Shown: piece after piece, positions 15,395-22,357 of the stretch
How the letters are laid out: the number at the start of each line of letters is the position of its first letter
Numbering within the stretch: position 1 is the first letter of the stretch
Source: CAZXNF01 sp050741255
GTDB taxonomy: Bacteria; Pseudomonadota; Gammaproteobacteria; Burkholderiales; SG8-41
Length of the DNA: 33,444 bases
Direction: 5' to 3'
Assembly (NCBI GenBank): GCA_050741255.1
Contig: JBOIEQ010000035.1
Location: 1 to 33,444 of the forward strand
The notes under the pieces: generated by a model
Told to the model about the DNA's origin: nothing
The model's database searches: none
Seen by the model: only the letters and a program-made list of their open reading frames with translations
Position numbers and translations under genes: made by a program

Positions 15395-15530
15395 CCGCAG
15401 AGACGCAAAGAGCGCAGAGGAAAACCGAAGCTGCTTTCGTGTCAAAAACGCGCGTTCCCTTTATCGATATTGATTTCTCCGCGTCCTCTGCGTACCCCTC
15501 AAGGGGGTATCGAGATCTCTGCGGCTAATT
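15389..15530. repeat. Inverted repeat of a related but different family, carrying an inner hairpin
   Basis: Outer arms aattagccgcagaga (15389-15403) and its complement (15516-15530) match over 15 bases. Inner arms 15413-15421 and 15484-15492 match over 9. Between the right-hand arms lies an extra segment with its own small hairpin (tacccc/ggggta, 15493-15509). The unit gccgcagagacgcaaag resembles the gccgccaagacgccaag unit in layout. The left arm contains the stop codon of the hydro-lyase beta subunit. The right arm ends 11 bases before the flavoprotein ATG. Confidence 0.75.
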
Positions 15531-15541
15531 TAAGGTTTTAA

Positions 15542-17266
15542 ATGAACACGATTAAAACCGACCTTCTCATCCTCGGCTCCGGCGGCGCCGGCCTGTTCGC
15601 CGCGCTGCACGCGCACCAGAAAGACCCGACGCTGTCGATCACCGTCGCGGTGAAGGGCTTGCTCGGCAAGTGCGGTTGCACGCGCATGGTGCAGGGCGGC
15701 TACAACGTCGCGCTGGCGAAGGAGGACTCGGTCGAGCGCCACTTCATGGATACTATCGAGGGCGGCAAGTGGCTGCCGCACCAGGACCTCGCGTGGACGC
15801 TGGTGGAAACGGCGATCGAGCGCATCCACGAGCTGGAAAACGAGCTCGGCTGCTTCTTCGACCGCAATCCCGACGGCAGCATCCACCAGAAGGCCTTCGC
15901 CGGGCAGACCTTCGACCGTACTGTGCACAAGGGCGATCTCACCGGCATCGAGATCATCAACCGACTGGCGGAGCAGGTGTGGGCGCGCGGCATCAACCGC
16001 CTCGAAGAACATCGCGCCGTGGAACTGGTGAAGAACAAGACCGGCGACGCGCTGGCCGGCGTGCTGATGATCGACATGCGCACCGGCGAATTCACCTTCG
16101 TGCAGGCGCAGGCGGTGTTGCTCGCCACCGGCGGCGGGCCGACCATGTACAAATATCACACGCCTTCCGGCGACAAGACCTGCGACGGCATGGCGATGGC
16201 GCTGCGCGCCGGACTCGCGCTGCGCGACATGGAGATGGTGCAGTTCCATCCGACGGGACTCCTCGCGGGCACCGACACGCGCATGACGGGCACGGTGCTG
16301 GAGGAGGGCCTGCGCGGCGCGGGCGGCTACCTGCTGAACGGCGCGCAGGAACGCTTCATGCAGAACTACGATGCGAAGCTCGAGCGCGCCACCCGCGACA
16401 TCGTCTCGCGCGCGATCTTCGCCGAGATGCGCGAAGGGCGCGTCACCGCCAACGGCGGCGTCTACATCGCGATGGGCCATTTGGGCGCTGCGAACAACCG
16501 GAAGAACTTCAAGGGCATGGTCGAGCGCTGCGATGACTGCGGCTTCGATCTCGCCGGCGGGCTGGTGGAAGTCGTGCCGACCGCGCACTACATGATGGGC
16601 GGCGTGGTCTTCAACGTGGACTGCACGACCGATGTGCCGGGCCTGTTTGTGGCCGGCGAGGATTCCGGCGGCGTGCACGGCGCAAACCGCCTGGGCGGCA
16701 ACGGCGTCGCGAACTCGACGGTCTTCGGCGGCATCGCGGGCGACCTGATGCCCGGCTGGATCAAGGCGCACGGCCAGCACTCGGAACCGGATCGCGCGCA
16801 GATCGACGCCGCGGTCGCGCGCTGCCGCGCGCCGCTGGCCCGCCCGGCGAAGGACCTCAATGTCATCCGCGAGAAGCTCTACGACCTCATGTGGGACGAC
16901 GTGGGCATCGTGCGCGATGCCGTCTCGCTCGCGCGGGCGGACGGCGCGCTGGACGAACTCGATGCCGCGCTCGATGCCGCGGGCGTGGAGGGCGGAAACC
17001 TCGCCTACAACCTCACCTGGCACGAGTGGATGAACCTGAAGAGCCTGGTGCTGGTGTCGCAGTCGATCCGCTTTGCCGCGATGGCCCGCGAAGACTCGCG
17101 CGGCGCGCACTTCCGCGCGGACTTTCCCGAGATTCGTGATCTTCCGAACTCGCGCTTTACCTGCGTGACGTGGGCGGACGGCCGCTTTGCCGCCGACACC
17201 CGGCCGGTGGTGTTCAACCGGGTCAAGCCCGGCGAGACGCTGCTCGTGGAGCGGGCGGTCGCGTGA
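15542..17266 (+). CDS. SDH/FRD-like FAD flavoprotein subunit lacking the covalent-FAD histidine
   Basis: A 574-residue flavoprotein of the succinate dehydrogenase/fumarate reductase/L-aspartate oxidase family. The FAD fold GSGGAGLFAALHAH lies at 12-25; substrate-site motifs are FHPTG (His236), EEGLRG (Glu254-255), RDIVSR (Arg285), TAHYMMGG (His349) and GANRLGGN (Arg383). Where SdhA has the FAD-binding His (SHT...AQGG), this protein has GCTRMVQGG with Cys46, so FAD is probably not bound through that His. Thr of TEG is Glu254, and RGEGG reads RGAGG, suggesting a changed substrate. Its likely partners are the iron-sulfur and anchor subunits at 6572-7986. A fumarate-like hydro-lyase pair precedes it. 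A soluble oxidase or dehydrogenase role is the alternative. Confidence 0.92.
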   Translation: MNTIKTDLLILGSGGAGLFAALHAHQKDPTLSITVAVKGLLGKCGCTRMVQGGYNVALAKEDSVERHFMDTIEGGKWLPHQDLAWTLVETAIERIHELENELGCFFDRNPDGSIHQKAFAGQTFDRTVHKGDLTGIEIINRLAEQVWARGINRLEEHRAVELVKNKTGDALAGVLMIDMRTGEFTFVQAQAVLLATGGGPTMYKYHTPSGDKTCDGMAMALRAGLALRDMEMVQFHPTGLLAGTDTRMTGTVLEEGLRGAGGYLLNGAQERFMQNYDAKLERATRDIVSRAIFAEMREGRVTANGGVYIAMGHLGAANNRKNFKGMVERCDDCGFDLAGGLVEVVPTAHYMMGGVVFNVDCTTDVPGLFVAGEDSGGVHGANRLGGNGVANSTVFGGIAGDLMPGWIKAHGQHSEPDRAQIDAAVARCRAPLARPAKDLNVIREKLYDLMWDDVGIVRDAVSLARADGALDELDAALDAAGVEGGNLAYNLTWHEWMNLKSLVLVSQSIRFAAMAREDSRGAHFRADFPEIRDLPNSRFTCVTWADGRFAADTRPVVFNRVKPGETLLVERAVA

Positions 17267-17274
17267 GCGCGGGG

Positions 17275-18054
17275 CTACGGCCGCGGCACGGCGGGTTCAT
17301 CGGGCCAGATGATGCCCGCCGTTTGAAAGCCGCCGTCCACGTTGAGCACGTGTCCGGTCACCATGCCGCTTTCGTCCGACGCGAGGAATACGGCTGCGCT
17401 GGCGATATCCGCGGGGGTCGCTGCCCGCGGCAACGCCATGCGGGCGTAGGTGGCCTGACGCTGCGCGGACGTGCTGTGGGCCTGCTCGACGTCGGTGGGG
17501 CCGGGGGCGATCGCGTTGACGCGGATGTTGCGCGGCCCCAGTTCGACGGCCATGACCGCGGTCAGGTTGATCACGCCGGCCTTGGAGGCGCCGTAGGCGG
17601 CGCGGCCGCTGCCGCCGCGCTGGCCCGAAATCGAGGCGATGTTGATGATGGCGCCGCCGCTGGCACTGGCCATCGCGCGCGCGGCCGCCTGGCCGCACAG
17701 CATCGTCCCGGTGAGGTTGACCTTCAGGATCCGCTCCCACGCGTCCAGTGTCATCTCCAGAAAGGGCGCGCGGGTGGTCACCCCCGCGTTGTTCACGAGG
17801 ATGTCCAGCGGGCCGTAACGCTGGCCGGCGAAGGCCACCGCCGCCAGCGCCTGGTCCGGTTGCGTGACATCGAGGCGGAACGGCGCGGCCGCATGGCCGT
17901 CCGCGCAAATCCCGGCGGCCACGCGGTCGGCGCCATCACCATCCGCGTCGCTCACGATCACGCTGGCGCCTTCCTGCGCGAAGCGGGCCGCGATCGCCTT
18001 GCCGATGCCGCGGCCGGCACCGGTGACGAGGGCGACTTTATTCTTTAATCTCAC
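17275..18054 (-). CDS. Short-chain dehydrogenase/reductase (SDR), FabG-like
   Basis: A classical SDR of 259 residues from the GTG at 18054. The NAD(P) motif TGAGRGIG, NNAG, active-site Ser in SISGQRG, YGASK catalytic Tyr/Lys, and the C-terminal GHVLNVDGGFQTAG are all present. The GTG start was preferred because it gives VRLKNKVALVTGAGRG, matching the paralogue at 19582 (VRLQGKTAVVTGAGRG). ATGs at 18084 and 18111 would add 10 or 19 residues. The acidic end of strand 2 (SDADGDG) suggests NAD(H) preference. It oxidises or reduces an alcohol/ketone of unknown identity. It converges on the flavoprotein gene with 8 bases between stops and is divergent from the binding-protein gene. Confidence 0.92.
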   Translation of the reverse strand: MRLKNKVALVTGAGRGIGKAIAARFAQEGASVIVSDADGDGADRVAAGICADGHAAAPFRLDVTQPDQALAAVAFAGQRYGPLDILVNNAGVTTRAPFLEMTLDAWERILKVNLTGTMLCGQAAARAMASASGGAIINIASISGQRGGSGRAAYGASKAGVINLTAVMAVELGPRNIRVNAIAPGPTDVEQAHSTSAQRQATYARMALPRAATPADIASAAVFLASDESGMVTGHVLNVDGGFQTAGIIWPDEPAVPRP

Positions 18055-18159
18055 GGGCAGCCCCCGCTGAAAGTCTTGCCGCATCCCGCCATAGACGGGA
18101 GCGCGCAGCACGAATTTTGCCGGTCAAGCGGCATCCAATAAACCAAAGGAGGAAACGTC

Positions 18160-19170
18160 ATGTTCAGGACCCGGTTGTGGAAAGTCATGGTGGTTTTATC
18201 GCTGACCTGCGGCCTCACCAGCGGACGCGCGGGCGCCGAAGTCGCGGAACTCAAGGTCGCGATCCAGGACGGACTCGCTTATCTGCCGTTCATTATCATG
18301 CAGAACAACGGGCTCGTCGAAAAACACGCCAAGGCCGCCGGCATCGACAACCTGAAAGTGACGTGGGCCAAGCTGGCCAGCGGCGCGGTCATGAACGACG
18401 GGCTGCTGTCGGGCAGCCTCCATATCGCTACCGGCGGGGTGCCGGGACTGGCGACGATCTGGTCGGCGACGCGCGGCAACCTCAACGTCAAGGGCGTTGG
18501 CGCCTGGGTGTCGATCCCGAACTACCTCAATGTGAGGAACCCCGCGATAAAGTCGGCGAAGGACTTCACCGACAAGGACCGCATCGTCGTCCCGGCGGTC
18601 AAGGTCTCCAACCAGGCCGTTTACCTCCAGATGCTGGCCGAGCAGTTGTTCGGCGCCGGCAACCAGAACCGCTTCGACAGCCTGACCGTGTCGATGGCAC
18701 ACTCGGACGGGCTGGTGGCGATGCTGTCGCCGGCTTCGGAGGTCACCGCGCATTTCACGATCGAACCGTTCGCCTCGATGGAGCGGGACAAGGGCGCGCG
18801 CAGCCTGCTGACGTCCTTCGACATCCTCGGCGGCCCGGCGACCACCAGCGTGGTGTGGGCGACGTCGCGCTTCCACGACGAGAATCCCAAGGTCTATGCC
18901 GCCTTCGTGAAGGCGATGGAAGAGGCTTTCGACGTGATCCGCAAGGACAGCAAGGGGGCGGCAGAGTTTTATCTTAAGGTCACCAAGACCAGGGAAAACC
19001 CGGAAAACGTGGCGCGCATGCTGAACGATCCGCTGATCCGCTGGGGCATCGTGCCGAACAACGTGATGAAGCAGGTCGATTTCATGTACCGCACCGGTGC
19101 GATCAAGGCCAAACCGGATTCGTGGCGGGAGCTGTTCTTCCCGAACGTGCACGGTTCGCCAGGCAGCTGA
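18160..19170 (+). CDS. ABC transporter substrate-binding protein, NitT/TauT (TauA/SsuA/NMT1-like) family
   Basis: A 336-residue periplasmic protein with signal peptide (MFRTRLWKVMVVLSLTCGLT, cleavage near RAGA). Class-typical segments are LKVAIQDGLAYLPFIIMQNNGLVEKHAKAAG, NDGLLSGSLHIATGGVPG and EVTAHFTIEPFASME. Such proteins bind sulfonates, taurine, nitrate or pyrimidine precursors. An excellent ribosome site (aaaggagga, 18145-18153) indicates high expression. It is the only binding protein of this class in the window, so it may work with the orphan ATPase/permease pair at 12082-13747 (inference). The ligand cannot be read directly. Confidence 0.9.
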   Translation: MFRTRLWKVMVVLSLTCGLTSGRAGAEVAELKVAIQDGLAYLPFIIMQNNGLVEKHAKAAGIDNLKVTWAKLASGAVMNDGLLSGSLHIATGGVPGLATIWSATRGNLNVKGVGAWVSIPNYLNVRNPAIKSAKDFTDKDRIVVPAVKVSNQAVYLQMLAEQLFGAGNQNRFDSLTVSMAHSDGLVAMLSPASEVTAHFTIEPFASMERDKGARSLLTSFDILGGPATTSVVWATSRFHDENPKVYAAFVKAMEEAFDVIRKDSKGAAEFYLKVTKTRENPENVARMLNDPLIRWGIVPNNVMKQVDFMYRTGAIKAKPDSWRELFFPNVHGSPGS

Positions 19171-19201
19171 ACGTCTTTTCGACTTAAACCACGAGAGACC
19201 C

Positions 19202-19585
19202 ATGACGACACGCGACGAAACGCACGACAAGGGCCTGCGCATTCGCAAGGAAGTGATGGGCGCCGCGAATGTCGAGGCGCGGCTTGCGGCCTCCAGCGAG
19301 TTCATGCAGCCGCTGCAGGACATGATCTCCCGGTGGGCGTACGGCGAGATCTGGGCCCGCGACGAATTGCCGCGGAAGATCCGCAGCATGCTGGTGCTGG
19401 CGATGATGGCGGCGCTGAACCGCCCGCAGGAGTTGCGCGTGCATGTCATCGGGGCGCTCAACAACGGTTGCAGCAAGGATGAGATCCGGGAGGTCCTGCT
19501 CCAGGTGACCATCTACTGCGGCATCCCGGCTTCGCTGGACGCGCATCACGTCGCGCAGGACGTGTTCAAGGAACTCGGCGTGTGA
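19202..19585 (+). CDS. Carboxymuconolactone decarboxylase (CMD) family protein
   Basis: A 127-residue small helical protein of the CMD/AhpD-like family. ELPRKIRSMLVLAMMAALNRPQELRVHVIGALNNGC and EIREVLLQVTIYCGIPAS follow the PcaC layout, in which the HxxxA and EVLL...Y-G-P segments form the core. PcaC decarboxylates gamma-carboxymuconolactone in protocatechuate breakdown, but many family members have other or unknown roles, including small peroxidases. The CxxC of AhpD is absent. The ATG at 19202 was chosen over an upstream start inside the preceding gene. The stop overlaps the GTG start of the next SDR, so the pair is coupled. No other protocatechuate genes are here. Confidence 0.85.
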   Translation: MTTRDETHDKGLRIRKEVMGAANVEARLAASSEFMQPLQDMISRWAYGEIWARDELPRKIRSMLVLAMMAALNRPQELRVHVIGALNNGCSKDEIREVLLQVTIYCGIPASLDAHHVAQDVFKELGV

Positions 19586-20394
19586 GGCTCCAGGGCAAGA
19601 CGGCGGTCGTTACCGGCGCGGGCCGCGGCATCGGGAAGGCGATCGTCGCCGCGTTTGCCCACGAGGGCGCGCGCGTGGTGGCGGCCGATCGTGACGCGGC
19701 GTCTGCGCAGACCACCGCGGCGGAATTGACCGCGCAAGGGCATGACGTGTTTGCGGTGACCGCTGACGTGGGCGTTGAGCGCGACGTGGATGCCATGGTG
19801 GACGCCACGCTGGCGCGCTTCGGCGCCCTCGACGTGCTCGTCAGCAATGCGGGCGTCGGTTTTCATCGTGCATTGGTCGACCTGGCGCTCGACGACTGGG
19901 AACGCGTGCTGCGCGTCAACCTGACCGGCACCTTCCTCTGCGTGCAGCGCGCCGCGCGCGTGATGTCCGCGCGCGGCGGCGGCAGCATCATCGTCATGGG
20001 TTCCACCTCCGGCCAGCGGGGCGCGATGGCGCGCACGGCGTACGGCGTGTCCAAGGCGGGCGTCATGCAACTGACCCGCATCGCCGCCGCCGAGCTCGCC
20101 CCGTCCGGCGTGCGCGTCAACGCCCTGGCGCCGGGACCGATCACCACGCCGCTCTCGCTGTCCAACCACACCGAGAGCCAGCGCAACGCCTACCTCGAAC
20201 GCATCCCGATGCGGCGTTACGGGGAAATGGGCGAGGTCGCGGCCGCGGCGGTGTTTCTCGCCAGTGCCGAGTCGAGCTACGTCAACGGGCATGTCCTGAA
20301 CGTGGACGGGGGCATGAACGAGGCGGGCCTCATGTTCAGCGGCGAGGAGATGCGGGCCTACGCCGGACGGGCGCCCGGCCAGGATCCGCGTTGA
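19582..20394 (+). CDS. Short-chain dehydrogenase/reductase (SDR), paralogue of the gene at 17275
   Basis: A 270-residue classical SDR starting at GTG, overlapping the CMD stop by 4 bases. TGAGRGIG, the SNAG variant of NNAG, Ser in STSGQRG, YGVSK and GHVLNVDGGMNEAG are visible. AADRD after strand 2 suggests NAD(H). It shares long blocks with the leftward SDR at 17275, including the start, SGQRG and the C-terminal NVDGG region. The two are paralogues around the same binding-protein/CMD pair and may act on successive or enantiomeric alcohols (inference). It is the last gene of the 18160-20394 run; a 136-base gap follows. Confidence 0.93.
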   Translation: MRLQGKTAVVTGAGRGIGKAIVAAFAHEGARVVAADRDAASAQTTAAELTAQGHDVFAVTADVGVERDVDAMVDATLARFGALDVLVSNAGVGFHRALVDLALDDWERVLRVNLTGTFLCVQRAARVMSARGGGSIIVMGSTSGQRGAMARTAYGVSKAGVMQLTRIAAAELAPSGVRVNALAPGPITTPLSLSNHTESQRNAYLERIPMRRYGEMGEVAAAAVFLASAESSYVNGHVLNVDGGMNEAGLMFSGEEMRAYAGRAPGQDPR

Positions 20395-20449
20395 GAAGGA
20401 CCTGGCCTCGTTCCCGGCAAGGCGGGCCGGGTGATACCCTGCTGATCCC

Positions 20450-20465
20450 GGTGGCAGCCGCCACC
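20450..20465 (+). other. Small stem-loop after the SDR gene
   Basis: ggtggc-agcc-gccacc forms a perfect 6-base-pair stem with a 4-base loop, 56 bases after the SDR stop. No T-run follows, so a rho-independent terminator is not supported. It could be a weak attenuator or chance in GC-rich sequence. Confidence 0.2.
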
Positions 20466-20530
20466 TGACCGCAGACGGCGCCCGGCCGGACCGGACGTCA
20501 CACAGGGCCGGAGAGCCCGGAGGAGATCAC

Positions 20531-21517
20531 ATGCAGGCTTTTCGTTTCTCGGCTCGTGCGCTGCCGGGCGCGCTCCTGGCGCTCGTGTGCACCGTTCCCG
20601 CGCTGGTATTCGCGCAGGACTATCCCGTCAGGTCGGTGCGCGTGGTCGTGCCCTTCCCGGCCGGCGGCGGCAGCGACATCATCGCGCGCGTCACGGCGCA
20701 GAAGCTGTCCGGCGCCCTGGGCCAGCAATTCGTCATCGACAACCGCGCCGGCGCCAGCGGCAACATTGCCTCCGAGATCGTCGCCAAGGCCCCACCCGAC
20801 GGCTACACCCTGCTGTTCGCGAACTCGTCGCTCGCGATCGCGCCCGCGATGTTCCAGAAGCTGCCCTTCGACCCGATCCGGGATTTCGTCCCTATCTCGA
20901 TGGTGTCGTCCTATCCCTTCGTGCTGGTCGCGCATCCTTCGTTGCCGGTGAAGTCCGTGAAGGAACTGGTCGCGCTGGCGAAGGCGAAGCCGGACACGCT
21001 CGCCTATTCGTCGGCCGGCGGCGGCACCATGTCGCACCTGGCGATGGAACTGCTGCGCGTCAAATCCGGCGGCATCAGGATGACGCACCTGCCGTACAAG
21101 GGCGCCGCGCCGGCCAGCGTGGCCCTGATCTCCGGTGAGGCCCAGATCGCCTTCATCGTCATGCCGGTGGCGCAGACGCAGATCAACGCCGGCCGCCTGC
21201 GCGGCCTCGGCGTGGCGGCGCCGGCCCGGTCGCCGGTCCTGCCGCAGCTGCCGACGATGATCGAAGCCGGCATCGCCGGTCACGAAGCGCTGCAGTGGAA
21301 CGGCTTGTTCGCCCCCGCGAAAACGCCGCAGGCGGTACTCGACCGCCTGCACCGCGAAGTGGTGAAGGCGCTCGCCGCCACGGACGTCAAGCAGCGTTTT
21401 GCGGACGAAGGCGTCGACCCGGTGGGCAGTTCGCCGGCCGAGTTCGCGGCTTTCTACCGCGTCGAAGCGGACAAGTGGGGCGATGTCGTCAAGCGTTCCG
21501 GCAGCAAGCTCGACTGA
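20531..21517 (+). CDS. Bug-type periplasmic solute-binding protein
   Basis: A 328-residue Bug/TctC-family protein with the signal peptide MQAFRFSARALPGALLALV...ALVFA, then QDYPVRSVRVVVPFPAGGG with SDIIAR, VIDNRAGASGN, PPDGYTLLFA, HPSLPVKSVKELVALAKAKP, HLPYKGAAPAS and LRGLGVAAPARSP. The start is fixed by ggaggagatcac before the ATG. It is the last rightward gene before a strong hairpin terminator and stands alone after a 136-base gap, so it may have its own promoter. The ligand is unknown. The nearest enzymes are the two SDRs and the CMD-like protein. Confidence 0.94.
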   Translation: MQAFRFSARALPGALLALVCTVPALVFAQDYPVRSVRVVVPFPAGGGSDIIARVTAQKLSGALGQQFVIDNRAGASGNIASEIVAKAPPDGYTLLFANSSLAIAPAMFQKLPFDPIRDFVPISMVSSYPFVLVAHPSLPVKSVKELVALAKAKPDTLAYSSAGGGTMSHLAMELLRVKSGGIRMTHLPYKGAAPASVALISGEAQIAFIVMPVAQTQINAGRLRGLGVAAPARSPVLPQLPTMIEAGIAGHEALQWNGLFAPAKTPQAVLDRLHREVVKALAATDVKQRFADEGVDPVGSSPAEFAAFYRVEADKWGDVVKRSGSKLD

Positions 21518-21535
21518 ACGCGCGGCGCAAAAAGA

Positions 21536-21559
21536 AACACCCCGCCGCGGCGGGGTGTT
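21536..21559. terminator. Strong hairpin between convergent genes, intrinsic terminator for the leftward gene
   Basis: aacaccccgccg and its exact complement cggcggggtgtt give a perfect 24-base palindrome between the convergent Bug and OmpA-like genes. On the leftward strand the hairpin is followed by tttcttttt, the T-rich tract of an intrinsic terminator. On the rightward strand no T-run follows, so it may only slow or partially stop transcription. Confidence 0.75.
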
Positions 21560-21586
21560 GTCAGGCCCGGGCTGCCGGGAAACGGG

Positions 21587-22099
21587 TCAGTCGCAGAACT
21601 TCGTGACGGGCACCGGATCCTTCGCATCCCGGCCTTCCCAGAAAATCACCTTGGCATCGAAGCCCTTGCTTACCAGGTAATCGCGCACGACCTTGGCGCG
21701 TTCCTCGTCGAGGTTAGGGTTGCTGCTCGCCTCGGTGCGGTCGGTGTGGCCGATGATGATGACCGAGCCCAGAGCGGTCGGTCGCGTGTCCTTGCCCACG
21801 CCCTGCTGCACCGTCTTGACCATGCTGTCGATATCTTCCCGGCCGGCGGGCTTCAACACGGCGCTGCCGTAATCCCAGGCGAAATCGCCCTGGGCCATCG
21901 CGGCGAGCGTGATGTTCTCGGTGGTGGGCTTGCCGGCCGGCGCGCCGGGCTTGGGCGGCGGCGGCGGCTTGACCTTGGAGCCGGCGACCTCTACCGCGAC
22001 ACGGCGGTTCGGCTGCAGGCAACTGAGGGTTTCGGGGCTGGTCGCGCAACCGGCGACGAGCGCGGCCAGTGCGGTGGCCACGCAGACTGATGTTTTCAT
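21587..22099 (-). CDS. OmpA-family outer-membrane lipoprotein
   Basis: A 170-residue protein. The lipoprotein signal MKTSVCVATALAALVAGC has lipobox VAGC with Cys18. A Pro/Lys-rich linker (KPPPPPKPGAP) comes next, then an OmpA C-terminal peptidoglycan-binding domain at about 65-165 with FAWDYGSAVLKPAGREDID and IIGHTDRTEASSNPNLDEERAKVV (Asp/Arg contacts to diaminopimelate expected). It probably tethers the outer membrane to peptidoglycan. The ATG at 22097-22099 (leftward) has a gaggag ribosome site; a longer frame upstream is spurious. Spacing between cysteines 6 and 18 and Cys26/169 hints at a periplasmic disulfide (inference). It is unrelated to the catabolic neighbours. Confidence 0.9.
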   Translation of the reverse strand: MKTSVCVATALAALVAGCATSPETLSCLQPNRRVAVEVAGSKVKPPPPPKPGAPAGKPTTENITLAAMAQGDFAWDYGSAVLKPAGREDIDSMVKTVQQGVGKDTRPTALGSVIIIGHTDRTEASSNPNLDEERAKVVRDYLVSKGFDAKVIFWEGRDAKDPVPVTKFCD

Positions 22100-22357
22100 G
22101 CGCTTCTCCTCGGGTGTATTTTTGTGCATCGACAGATACGGCGCGACCCGTGCCTTCTCGTGTGCCCTCGCGCGCAGTACTTCGATTCTAGGCCGCACCC
22201 AGCGCCCGGGACAAGAAGGAATTCCCGATGAAATTACGGTGCAGTGCAGCACCAACAGCGGGATGCGCCGCAATCGCGCATGGTGCATGGATGGACCACA
22301 TGCAGGCGGTCGGGTAACGTAGCCCGCAGCCGACATTCCGGCACAGGGGAGACCATC

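Noticed and set aside
3811..15530. Short tandem gccaagacg-like units as a CRISPR array
   Set aside because: Units are only about nine bases, occur as inverted pairs with no spacers, and there are no cas genes.
15530..17110. Long leftward open frame opposite the flavoprotein
   Set aside because: Composition is typical of antisense to a high-GC gene; no domain visible.
6572..17266. Housekeeping succinate dehydrogenase operon
   Set aside because: Subunit genes are split by about 7.5 kb, the flavoprotein lacks the covalent FAD His, and they are embedded among catabolic genes.
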